From positions 1 through 43,586 of the IMG/VR virus record IMGVR_UViG_3300017989_000184: DNA of 43,586 nt; one strand, given 5' to 3'. The DNA comes from a virus. Both the position numbers and the translations under genes were made by a program. The notes beneath the pieces were generated by a model. The model worked only from the letters and a program-made list of their open reading frames with translations, ran no database searches and had not been told where the DNA came from. Shown piece after piece: positions 23,215 through 30,605 of this stretch (within the stretch, counting starts at the first letter, position 1; every line of letters begins with the position of its first letter).

Positions 23215-24591
23215 TTATATGGCTCCTTTTGCCTGAAATATGTGCTGCGGGACATGGACGGAAACAGCCGACGGATAGAAATCTGCGCCAACGTCAGTCG
23301 TTGTCGAGGCCGCGCCCCGATCGTCGCCGTCTATATCATACTGAGAAACATTTGAATCAGAACTTTTTCCAATACCTGCATTTCTTAAACTGCTCGATGA
23401 TTGTAAATGTAAATTCATTGTTGCATAAGTTGTATTAACAAAAGCAGCATTTGCTAAAGAAACTTGCCCGTTATTGTTTGCCGTACCTGCTGAAGTATCA
23501 TCAGATTTGTTGTATGCAAAATTTGAAGTTGCATTTGAATAATCAGAACCAATAAAACCATAATCTGCTGTACTATCTGTCGAGTAGACGTAATTATTTT
23601 TTATTAAAGGTAGATAACTTGAACCTGACGAATTACCAACATCAATCTCAAAACCGTAATTATCATAAGAACCGACGATGGTGTTGTTGTAAATTTTCAT
23701 CTGCCTTGATGCGGTCGTTTGATAATTCGCAGAAAATTCAATTCCGTATTCATTGACAGTACCATAACTACCAATAAAATTATCGTGAATAGATGAACCG
23801 TAACCTGAGTCTGAACCAGTGTGCACCCATTGAAATATAGCACCTGATGAATCTGCACCACTATCAGAAAACATTGCATTAAAAGCAACTTCGTTTCTTA
23901 TTCCAGATTTTCCAGACGTAAAATTTTGATAGTTATGTGCAATACCAGCACCGTAACTCCAATTACTTGAAGTACGAATAACACGAAGACCGTAAATTTT
24001 TAAATCATTTATCCCACAACCAATATTCCAATGATAGCTTGAACCGTCGGTACTTTTCAGAGTGTATCCATCGCCATCATAGGTGCCATCATGTCTTTGT
24101 GAGTTATTACACTGATTGGTAGTGTTGGTTGGTGTATAGATAATGAAATTATAACTTGAATTACAAGTCCAGTCGCCATTAATTTTGGTCAAACTCGTGT
24201 CATCACCATCATCGTAACAAGCAAGATAAATTTTAAAGGTGTTTGAAACTAAATTTGATGTTCCGATTTCACCATAAATTCCTGACGAAGATGCTGTACC
24301 GTCAAGTGCATCAGCAAGTGCGTTAAAAGCACGCTTAATACTTGTAACCGCAGTCGGTGTACCAACATTACTTGCACTTGTCCCATTAATATTTCTTACA
24401 CTCCAAATAGTTTGTGAAGTTTTTCCGACAATCATGTATTCAATAGAATTTGCAAGCACCACATCACCCACACCGATATCACCTGTTTGTGCAACCGTAA
24501 ATGTCATAACACCAGATGAAATAGTCATATTTGGCGAACCGGTTTTTAAATCACTTGTATCAGTACCGACGGAATAAAATATATCTGCCAT
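23215..24591 (-). CDS. Asn/Ser/Tyr-rich beta-helix tail protein (458 aa) in AT-rich DNA
   Basis: The protein is rich in Asn, Ser, Thr and Gly with the repeated short-strand pattern of a right-handed beta-helix (CGINDLKIYGLRVI, SSIHDNFIGSYG, QMKIYNNTIVG, YLPLIKNNYVYS). It ends with the motif DIDGDDRG ... DVGADFYP, the closing element of many secreted beta-helix proteins. The DNA from about 23,330 to 24,590 is strongly AT-rich (a sampled line is about 27% GC), unlike its neighbours, and the composition returns to normal within the last 40 codons, at the DIDGDDRG region. That suggests recombination inside the gene. Role: receptor-binding spike, inferred. Confidence 0.68.
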   Translation of the reverse strand: MADIFYSVGTDTSDLKTGSPNMTISSGVMTFTVAQTGDIGVGDVVLANSIEYMIVGKTSQTIWSVRNINGTSASNVGTPTAVTSIKRAFNALADALDGTASSSGIYGEIGTSNLVSNTFKIYLACYDDGDDTSLTKINGDWTCNSSYNFIIYTPTNTTNQCNNSQRHDGTYDGDGYTLKSTDGSSYHWNIGCGINDLKIYGLRVIRTSSNWSYGAGIAHNYQNFTSGKSGIRNEVAFNAMFSDSGADSSGAIFQWVHTGSDSGYGSSIHDNFIGSYGTVNEYGIEFSANYQTTASRQMKIYNNTIVGSYDNYGFEIDVGNSSGSSYLPLIKNNYVYSTDSTADYGFIGSDYSNATSNFAYNKSDDTSAGTANNNGQVSLANAAFVNTTYATMNLHLQSSSSLRNAGIGKSSDSNVSQYDIDGDDRGAASTTTDVGADFYPSAVSVHVPQHIFQAKGAI

Positions 24592-24594
24592 TAT

Positions 24595-24951
24595 TTAATC
24601 CACGGGAGCAATTTTAATTGTTTCTTTATTCACAGGATTTTCTGGTATAACATCAACAAAAATTTTTTTGCCTTCATCATATTTTACTTGATTCTTAGGA
24701 ATTTCTTTTACCTCATACCAGTTCCCTGATTCTTTATCAAAATATTTCCAAACCTCTTCTCCGGACTTGGGATTCAAAAGTTTATTATCCATTTCAACAC
24801 GGATTTCATGATTCTTAAGATACTGCGATCTTTTGAGACTGGGAACCTCGATAATTTTCCAGTGCTTGAATTTATTATACCGTGTGGAAAAAGGATTATC
24901 GCTAACCCTACGGACAGTGTTATCATTTGCATTCAATAAAAAGTAAGCCAT
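24595..24951 (-). CDS. Hypothetical protein in AT-rich module (118 aa)
   Basis: A lysine-rich soluble protein (KFKHWKIIEVPSLKRSQYLKNHEIRVEMDNK, key feature: many K/E/N) with no recognised family. ATG 24951 overlaps the upstream stop (TAATG). Like the adjacent beta-helix gene its codons are AT-rich, so the two probably arrived together. It may be a chaperone or small structural partner of the spike protein, from position only. Confidence 0.55.
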   Translation of the reverse strand: MAYFLLNANDNTVRRVSDNPFSTRYNKFKHWKIIEVPSLKRSQYLKNHEIRVEMDNKLLNPKSGEEVWKYFDKESGNWYEVKEIPKNQVKYDEGKKIFVDVIPENPVNKETIKIAPVD

Positions 24952-25253
24952 TACGGAAGCCTTCTTTTGATATCTTGAAGGCCCTCTTTTATGTGCCTGA
25001 ATTCGGTTTTACTCATTTCCTTTTGCAGCCGTTGTTCTGCCATGATACTGCCGAGCGTCTTTTTCGTTTTCGTCTCGAATTCTTGCGCCGCCTCTTTTCC
25101 CTGCCATTTCGTATTGCCGAAAGCGACAAAGGCCCCGGCGATCACGCCGAGCGCAACGATTAATTTGGCAAGATCATAGATCAGCCGAGTCATGAATTTA
25201 TCGTCACGTCTATTTCCGAAAAAATTGGTATCTTCTCTATTATCTTTCGCCAT
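24951..25253 (-). CDS. Single-span membrane protein with coiled coil (100 aa)
   Basis: A polar N-terminus (MAKDNREDTNFFGNRRDDK) is followed by one hydrophobic helix (LAKLIVALGVIAGAFVAFG) and a charged, probably coiled-coil C-terminal half (EFETKTKKTLGSIMAEQRLQKEM). AGGAA precedes ATG 25253. Similar small proteins are found among phage tail genes; it could be a holin, a spanin-like protein or a tail-associated membrane protein. None can be favoured. Confidence 0.55.
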   Translation of the reverse strand: MAKDNREDTNFFGNRRDDKFMTRLIYDLAKLIVALGVIAGAFVAFGNTKWQGKEAAQEFETKTKKTLGSIMAEQRLQKEMSKTEFRHIKEGLQDIKRRLP

Positions 25254-25261
25254 GATATTTC

Positions 25262-25507
25262 CTATTTAATTGCGCCGGTCCCTGTCCCGGTCCCCGGACC
25301 GGAAACGCCGGGGCCGGTCGTGACCCCTGAAACGCTGGCAACTGCGACAGTGGTTGTAACAAGGGCCTGCGTTTGAATGTGATTTACGACTTGCTCTGCA
25401 ATCACGTCAACAAATTTTTCAGTCTGCGGGGCGTTCCCGAGCTCGAATCCCTCCGCAGAAAGCGCGGCCTTGATAGCCGCCGATAAAACCGATCCACTCA
25501 TTGGCAT
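25262..25507 (-). CDS. Small phage protein with Gly/Thr-rich tail (81 aa)
   Basis: The pattern (SGSVLSAAIKAALSAEGFELG ... VVNHIQTQALVTTTVAVASVSGVTTGPGVSGPG) is that of a small protein often found beside Mu-type gp45 genes: an Ala-rich helical half, then a Val/Thr/Gly-rich beta tail. The function is not established. Start ATG 25507 overlaps the gp45 stop by three bases; ATG 25501 is an alternative. Confidence 0.6.
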   Translation of the reverse strand: MPMSGSVLSAAIKAALSAEGFELGNAPQTEKFVDVIAEQVVNHIQTQALVTTTVAVASVSGVTTGPGVSGPGTGTGTGAIK

Positions 25508-25995
25508 TATTTAGCCGCCCTTACTTTCGAAGATTTGTCTGGATGGACAACGCCTGTAAAAGAACACAGGCAGGCGCCGGTTACAACTCCATCAAGGACT
25601 GTCAGCGGGGTCCCGCCGATCTCAATGGTCGAACCACTGACAATGATTTTATCCTTTTTCAGCTTAACATAATCCCCGTTAGAATTGTATATCGCAGCCT
25701 CACCCTTTTCTAAGCCCTTGAGCCTGTATTCTGAATCGTCCACGGCGATCACTATGGCGTTGCTTCGGTCCCCGCCAACGTGCAATACAATGGCCTCCGC
25801 GCCATCCTCCGGGACGGACGTAAAACCGAAATTTTGCAGTCTTTCAACCGCGTCCATTATCTCGTCTTTCATGATCTCGATCTTCAAAGTCTGGAGATCT
25901 GTAGAGTCGTCTGCCGCCAGAATAATGGCCTTTCCAATCATGGACAGGACGCGCCTTTTCAGCGGGGCTATGAATTTATTAAGGGCGTCAATCAT
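25507..25995 (-). CDS. Mu gp45-like baseplate spike protein (162 aa)
   Basis: The N-terminal helix (MIDALNKFIAPLKRRVLSMIGKAII) and the OB-like beta core (GAEAIVLHVGGDRSNAIVIAVDD, then LEKGEAAIYNSNGDYVKLKKDKIIVSGSTIEIGG) match phage Mu gp45, the central baseplate spike that pierces the outer membrane. Length is near the family norm. The C-terminus contains CLCSFTGVVHP. It follows gpP and overlaps it by four bases. In Mu gp46 comes next, but here five extra genes and the spikes intervene. Confidence 0.85.
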   Translation of the reverse strand: MIDALNKFIAPLKRRVLSMIGKAIILAADDSTDLQTLKIEIMKDEIMDAVERLQNFGFTSVPEDGAEAIVLHVGGDRSNAIVIAVDDSEYRLKGLEKGEAAIYNSNGDYVKLKKDKIIVSGSTIEIGGTPLTVLDGVVTGACLCSFTGVVHPDKSSKVRAAK

Positions 25996-27008
25996 GGCTG
26001 AATGAAAGCCTCCTTCGGCATTAATTTAATCGCGGTTTCGGTCCCGGCGTCAGACTTGGAAAAAGCCAGATCGACAATAAGCAGGTCCTCCGCGATATCG
26101 AATTCTGGAATATCAACAAAAACATTTTTATTGATATCCCAAATTTCGGTTGTGCCGGTCTGATATAGGCCCTGAACTGTAACATCGAGGGCGCGGGATT
26201 TTCCGATCCGGGTAGATTTTTCCCATTCCGCCTGCCGGTTGCAGCCGTTTATATCAATGGCCTGCTCTGCCTGCACAACATGGGCGCGGTATCGAATATC
26301 TGGATCGATCGCGGTCCCCTGAATTGTCTTGACCTTTTTCTTTTTACGCCAGCCGGTCCCCTGAGTATTACTGAAACCGCGTACATAATAAAGCTGAAAA
26401 CGGTCCGAATTGTTCTGGTAAAATCGAGCTGACTTTATATTCTGACCCATTACCAGACGGGATAGCGCGCGCGCGTCGCTCGCGTTTGTGACCACCAGCT
26501 CGCCGTAACGGTTTGAGTTAAGCAGGCAACCCAGCTCCTTGCATTTCCTGTTTAAGATGCTGAAAACAGTCTCGCCGGGTTCAAAAGTGATATCAAATTT
26601 TTTGTCCTCGACCTCCGCCAACTCAACAATGTCAACGTCATAGTCTGAAATTATTTTTTTCGCCAGCGAATAGAGATCGATATTTTTATGAGTCACCTTT
26701 TCAAAGGACGCGGCGCAGTCAACAAGGTCCGCCGTTTTGTCGCGCCCGGTCACTCTCAGAAAATGAGATTCGGCGTTTTTTTCAGCGTTTACCTCGTCGA
26801 TATATCCGGTCAAAAGCAGGTTGTTGTCGATCTTGATCTTGATTTCGTCGCCCGGAGTAAAAACCCATTCGCGCAGGTCCGGGGTCCATTTATCGGAAAC
26901 CTCAATATCAAAAGTCGCGGCAAGGCTTGTCATGGAACGGCTGACAGATACCCGCTGCCAGCCATTATAGAGCTGATTTCCGACGACAATATTAAAATCT
27001 TCATTCAC
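25992..27008 (-). CDS. Baseplate hub protein, Mu gpP (gp44) type
   Basis: The 338-residue protein has the gpP/gp27-like hub pattern: VGNQLYNGWQRVSVSRSMTSLAATFDIEVSDKW, then FTPGDEIKIKIDNNLLLTGYIDEV and FLRVTGRDKTADLVDCAA (quoted in part), then ILNRKCKELGCLL. It forms the hub between tail tube and spike. It lies between gpN and gp45 as in Mu. The chain is complete. Start ATG 27008 overlaps the gpN end by eight bases. Confidence 0.9.
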   Translation of the reverse strand: MNEDFNIVVGNQLYNGWQRVSVSRSMTSLAATFDIEVSDKWTPDLREWVFTPGDEIKIKIDNNLLLTGYIDEVNAEKNAESHFLRVTGRDKTADLVDCAASFEKVTHKNIDLYSLAKKIISDYDVDIVELAEVEDKKFDITFEPGETVFSILNRKCKELGCLLNSNRYGELVVTNASDARALSRLVMGQNIKSARFYQNNSDRFQLYYVRGFSNTQGTGWRKKKKVKTIQGTAIDPDIRYRAHVVQAEQAIDINGCNRQAEWEKSTRIGKSRALDVTVQGLYQTGTTEIWDINKNVFVDIPEFDIAEDLLIVDLAFSKSDAGTETAIKLMPKEAFIQP

Positions 27009-28140
27009 GGCTTAGGACCTCCAGAGGAACGCTGCCGGGGACAAAGCCCGGATGTTCGACGGAGTTGCGATTTACAATATCGTCCGCGCGTTCAATATCC
27101 TCGTAGAGATCATAGGCCATATAAAGAGATGGGAGGGCAATTTGATTTGTGATTTCAATTAATCTTGGAGTATTTATCGATCGGGCGGTAATGTCCTCTA
27201 TAAATGACGCGCGCAGATCATGAATCTGGTAGTAAATATCGTCTGAAACGCTTTCCATGAGCTGGTCGAGCGCTACGACGACAACGGACTGAATTCGATC
27301 GGCCTGTGTAGTGCTTTCAAAATCGATCCCGGTTGCAGCCTGTGCAGCGGCGACGACTGAGGCGTATTGGATCAGCTTGTCAAAAGCCTTTTTATTGGCT
27401 TCGATCGTGCCGGTGTCTTTGTTGAAATTCTGTAATGACAGATTTTCCTCGATCCCGGATTCGCTTTTATTATAGCTAAAAAGCTCAATGAAATCCTGAG
27501 CGATCGCCTGCGCCGCGAGTTCCCCGGATTTAATATTTGATTTAATCCGGTCTAATGTTTCCGTAAACCCGGCGACGGTCCGGGCCACGGTGTAACCGTC
27601 CTCAATCGCTGCAACTGCGGCGTCCATCGAGTCGATCACTCCATTCACGATCGCCGCCGGTTGCTGGAAAAGATTGAAAGTGTCTGTGAAGCCGGCCTCG
27701 ATCCGGCTAAAAGCGCTGAGCGCCTTGCCGAGAAGATTGCCGACGGTGTCAAGGAGGGTCGAGGGAAATGCTGGCTTTTTGCTTTCCGAAAACTGGATCG
27801 TGATCCGGGCCATGCCGCCCTCGTCCTGTGTTTCTCGGATACGGACCAGACCGATCACCTGAACCTTGAGGCTCCCAAAATAAGGATGGACCAGCCGACC
27901 GGGTCCCGGAGTCTCGCAGGCTTTTATCAGCTGATCTTTGCGGAATTTATAAAGGTCCCCAATTATGAAGGCCTCAACATTGAAAAGCCGGGTCTGTTTT
28001 CCAAGGTCCTCAATATAATTCTTATCTTTACCCGGAAATTCATGAGTCGCGGTTTTCCGACCGGCAGCTGCCTCGGAGTCCACCACCTCAAACGGAATAC
28101 CCCTGAAACTTGCGGACCGTAGAAAATTTTTCCAGCTCAT
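27001..28140 (-). CDS. Mu gpN-type tail protein (DNA circularisation N domain)
   Basis: Residues 1-125 carry the DNA_circ_N pattern: SWKNFLRSASFRGIPFEVVD, RKTATHEFPGKDKNYIEDLG, FNVEAFIIGDLY and GRLVHPYFGSLKVQV. In Mu the homologue gpN is a tail/baseplate protein, despite the family name. The remainder is helical (AGFTDTFNLFQQPAAIV ... TVARTVAGFTETLDRIKSN). It sits between tape measure and gpP, as in Mu. Length 379 residues, slightly short of gpN. Confidence 0.88.
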   Translation of the reverse strand: MSWKNFLRSASFRGIPFEVVDSEAAAGRKTATHEFPGKDKNYIEDLGKQTRLFNVEAFIIGDLYKFRKDQLIKACETPGPGRLVHPYFGSLKVQVIGLVRIRETQDEGGMARITIQFSESKKPAFPSTLLDTVGNLLGKALSAFSRIEAGFTDTFNLFQQPAAIVNGVIDSMDAAVAAIEDGYTVARTVAGFTETLDRIKSNIKSGELAAQAIAQDFIELFSYNKSESGIEENLSLQNFNKDTGTIEANKKAFDKLIQYASVVAAAQAATGIDFESTTQADRIQSVVVVALDQLMESVSDDIYYQIHDLRASFIEDITARSINTPRLIEITNQIALPSLYMAYDLYEDIERADDIVNRNSVEHPGFVPGSVPLEVLSRE

Positions 28141-28147
28141 ATTTTAC

Positions 28148-29785
28148 TCACATTGCAAAAGCAGCGCCCCGGTTTACAACGTCCAGATCGTTTCCGCCAG
28201 CGTCGGCGCGAACCTTTGTGCCGGGGTTCCCGGTCACGTCGATCTGAATTTTCGAGGTCTGCGTTGTGTTACGATTAAGGACTTGCTGCCCTGCGGCAGC
28301 GGTAATTGCAGCGGCGTTTGCCGCGTTAGTTGCCGCCGGAGGTTGTTTAAATAATATTTTTCCAGCGGCATTTTTGATCCCGGACATAAGCGTTTTCAGG
28401 CCGGTTGCCGCCGGAGAATTCCACCACGCCTTGAATTTAGTGATCATTTTATCGAGCCAGCCTACAAGCAGCTTGACCGCCTTGACCATTGCCATTATCA
28501 TAACAGGAAAAGGGAAAATTATACTCACCAGTAATTTTCCGACGGTGCTTAAATCTTTCCACTTTTTCCAGAGCATAACTATAAACCCAATAAATACCCC
28601 AATCGCAATCCCAATCGCGACAACTTTGATCGCGAAAACGGATATTACTAAGGCCAGCGATCCGACAATTACAAGGAGGGGACCGATCGCCGCGACCAGA
28701 ACCAGAACGATCAATATTATTCGCTGGGTCCTCGGGCTCAATGCCTGAAATTTTTCGGTAAGCCGCGTTATAAATTCGGCGACTTTCAAAAGTACCGGCG
28801 TAAGGGCCCGCCCGATCGTTATCGCGACGCCCTCCAGCGCAGATTTTACTTTCCTCATGGTGCCGCCGATCCCGGCTTCCATAGTCGCCGCCGTTTTAGC
28901 CGCCGCGCCCTGCGAATTCTGGAGGTCCTTTGTAAAGGATCGAACCTTTGTGCCGCCCTCTGCCATGAGAGCAACGATCGCCTTGCCGCCGACCTTTCCG
29001 AATTTCGACATAATTTCAGTCGCGGAAACATTTTTCTGATTCAGCTCGTCGATAAATTGGCTGAATTCAGTAACCGGCCTGCCGGTTTTCTTGGAAAATT
29101 CAAGGAAAGCATTCATTAACTGCCGCCCGGCTTTCGATCCCTTGGTGCCGACATTTGCGAGCTGCCCGATCATGGCAACCAGCGATTCAAGATCGAGGCC
29201 AAGGCTGCGCGCGGTCCCGGCGACGGGCTCTAACGCCTCTGCCATTTCCAGAATATTAGTATTAGCGTTTGCCTGAGTATGCGCCAGAACGTCATTGATG
29301 CGCCCGAGATCGCTTACTGGCAACTTCATAGCCGACATTACATTGGTCGCGATATCAGCCGCCTCCGCGAGCTCTATGCCCCCTGCTGCCGCGAGCTGGA
29401 GGGTGCCGGGTAGAGCCTGCATAACTTTGTCAACGCTCAGCCCTGCCATGCCGAGAAACGTCATGCCCTCGGCAGCTTGACTCGCAGTAAATCGAGTTGT
29501 CCGACCCATTTCCTCGGCGAGCGCAGTCATTTCATTGAACTGCGCCCCGGTCGCCCCGGTCACGGCCTGAACCTTTCGCATTGAGTCGTCAAAGCCCATA
29601 AATACCTTGGTTGAGATCGCCCCTAATGCGACGATCGGCAGGGAAACACGGGTGCTGAGAGTTGAGCCGATATTTTTTGCAGCCTTTCCAAATTTATTCA
29701 ATTTAGCCGTCATTTTTCCAAGATTCGCGGATAACTTATCTTTACCAAAAATTTCAACTAAAATTGATTTTTTTCGTGGAGGCAT
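28148..29785 (-). CDS. Tail tape measure protein, TP901 type (545 aa)
   Basis: The TP901 core is clear: FDDSMRKVQAVTGATGAQFNEM, ASQAAEGMTFLGMAG, ALPGTLQLAAAGGIELAEAADI, LAHTQANANTNILEMAEALEP (shortened). Further on there are hydrophobic stretches (IILIVLVLVAAIGPLLVIVGSLALVISVFAI, in part) that would pass the inner membrane during injection. The tape measure length sets tail length; 545 residues is short, so a short tail is expected. A frameshift product of the chaperone genes just upstream assembles it. AAGGA precedes ATG 29785. Confidence 0.92.
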   Translation of the reverse strand: MPPRKKSILVEIFGKDKLSANLGKMTAKLNKFGKAAKNIGSTLSTRVSLPIVALGAISTKVFMGFDDSMRKVQAVTGATGAQFNEMTALAEEMGRTTRFTASQAAEGMTFLGMAGLSVDKVMQALPGTLQLAAAGGIELAEAADIATNVMSAMKLPVSDLGRINDVLAHTQANANTNILEMAEALEPVAGTARSLGLDLESLVAMIGQLANVGTKGSKAGRQLMNAFLEFSKKTGRPVTEFSQFIDELNQKNVSATEIMSKFGKVGGKAIVALMAEGGTKVRSFTKDLQNSQGAAAKTAATMEAGIGGTMRKVKSALEGVAITIGRALTPVLLKVAEFITRLTEKFQALSPRTQRIILIVLVLVAAIGPLLVIVGSLALVISVFAIKVVAIGIAIGVFIGFIVMLWKKWKDLSTVGKLLVSIIFPFPVMIMAMVKAVKLLVGWLDKMITKFKAWWNSPAATGLKTLMSGIKNAAGKILFKQPPAATNAANAAAITAAAGQQVLNRNTTQTSKIQIDVTGNPGTKVRADAGGNDLDVVNRGAAFAM

Positions 29786-29787
29786 TT

Positions 29788-30203
29788 CTAATCCTTTTTG
29801 TTAAGCTCGTTCATAATAAACTCAGCTCTTTTTGACCAGAATTTCACCCTGCTATTTGACATGGTCCACAACTCGCGCTCCGAGAATTTAAATACATAGC
29901 CGATCCATGCAATCGCATCTTCCCAATCGGCTATTCTTTCACGAAAAAATCAGACAATTCATTTGCAAATGCGACCGCGTCAGCCGCGTCCATCTTTGAG
30001 ATTATTGGGTAAGGTATCCGGGCAAGTTTAGCGCCCAGCCTCAAAAAATGAGGTATCTCCATTGCTTGTAAGGGAATTCCGACCATATCCCCGCCGGTTG
30101 GTCGGCGCATGATATTGATCTCGTTGATGGTTCCGCCCTCATGATCCGAGATCGGATATTTGAGGGAATAGGTTAGAACTGGCTTCGCGTTTCCGTCTGC
30201 CAT
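29788..30203 (-). CDS. Tail assembly chaperone, -1 frameshift fusion product (138 aa)
   Basis: The first 87 residues come from the gp41-like gene; a -1 slip at TTTTTTC (minus strand, plus coordinates 29943-29949) then adds 51 residues (RERIADWEDAIAWIGYVF ... SKRAEFIMNELNKKD) ending at TAG 29788-29790. The second reading frame opens only ten bases before the slip site, after a TGA, and has no ATG, GTG or TTG until far inside, so it appears to be reachable only by frameshifting. Such G/GT-type fusions are known to assemble the tail around the tape measure, whose gene follows directly. The zero-frame stop lies 10-12 bases past the heptamer. Confidence 0.8.
29931..30203 (-). CDS. Tail assembly chaperone, Mu gp41 type (90 aa)
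   Basis: The zero-frame product has the pattern of the E/41/14 tail-chaperone family: VLTYSLKYPISDHEGGTINEINIMRRPTGGD (in part), then MEIPHFLRLGAKLARIPYPIISKMDAADAVAF, ending SDFFVKE. It keeps the tape measure in a soluble state and recruits tube subunits. It lies between tube and tape measure genes, as in Mu. GGGCGGGTAC lies upstream of ATG 30203. Confidence 0.88.
   Translation of the reverse strand: MADGNAKPVLTYSLKYPISDHEGGTINEINIMRRPTGGDMVGIPLQAMEIPHFLRLGAKLARIPYPIISKMDAADAVAFANELSDFFVKE
29943..29949 (-). other. Slippery heptamer TTTTTTC for -1 frameshifting
   Basis: On the minus strand the codons read GAT-TTT-TTC, so T-TTT-TTC is in the correct phase of an X-XXY-YYZ slippery site. A -1 shift restores both tRNA pairings on TTT-TTT and opens the downstream frame. 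I see no obvious strong stem directly after it by eye; a pseudoknot was not tested. Confidence 0.8.
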
Positions 30204-30233
30204 TGTACCCGCCCTTTGTTAAGTGAAATTGTT

Positions 30234-30593
30234 TTAAATTTCTTCCAGCTCGTCGCCAAAAAATTCGACCTGCAAATGACCGTCGCTGGTTTTGGCCTCT
30301 CCGTCCGCATAATATTCCGCGTTGCGAAGTACCAGCGTTTTCTGATCCATTTCCAGCGTTATGGTCGCCTGCCGAATATTTGTGATCGCCTTCGCGTCGG
30401 TATCGGCTTCCAGAACGATCTCGCCCTTGATATAGGGCTCCTGCGGCGTCTCGGACGTGCCGACCACTTTGCCGCCCGATCCGAACCGGGGCTCGCGCTT
30501 CGGGGTCCCGAAATTGTAAGTAAACTCGCCCTCGGCCTGCAGTAAATTGCCGTCCTGTTTCAAATAGATAATTCCGTGTCTGCGCCTTGACAT
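30234..30593 (-). CDS. Tail tube protein, Mu gpM (gp40) type (119 aa)
   Basis: The pattern GIIYLKQDGNLLQAEGEFTYNFG ... YIKGEIVLEADTDAKAITNIRQATITLEM ... LVLRNAEYYADGEAKTSDGHLQVEFFGD (quoted in part) is that of Mu-type tail tube proteins, which stack as hexamer rings inside the sheath. The length matches. It lies between sheath and chaperone genes. No anomaly seen. The start is ATG 30593. Confidence 0.9.
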   Translation of the reverse strand: MSRRRHGIIYLKQDGNLLQAEGEFTYNFGTPKREPRFGSGGKVVGTSETPQEPYIKGEIVLEADTDAKAITNIRQATITLEMDQKTLVLRNAEYYADGEAKTSDGHLQVEFFGDELEEI

Positions 30594-30605
30594 TGTTCAG
30601 GCCTC

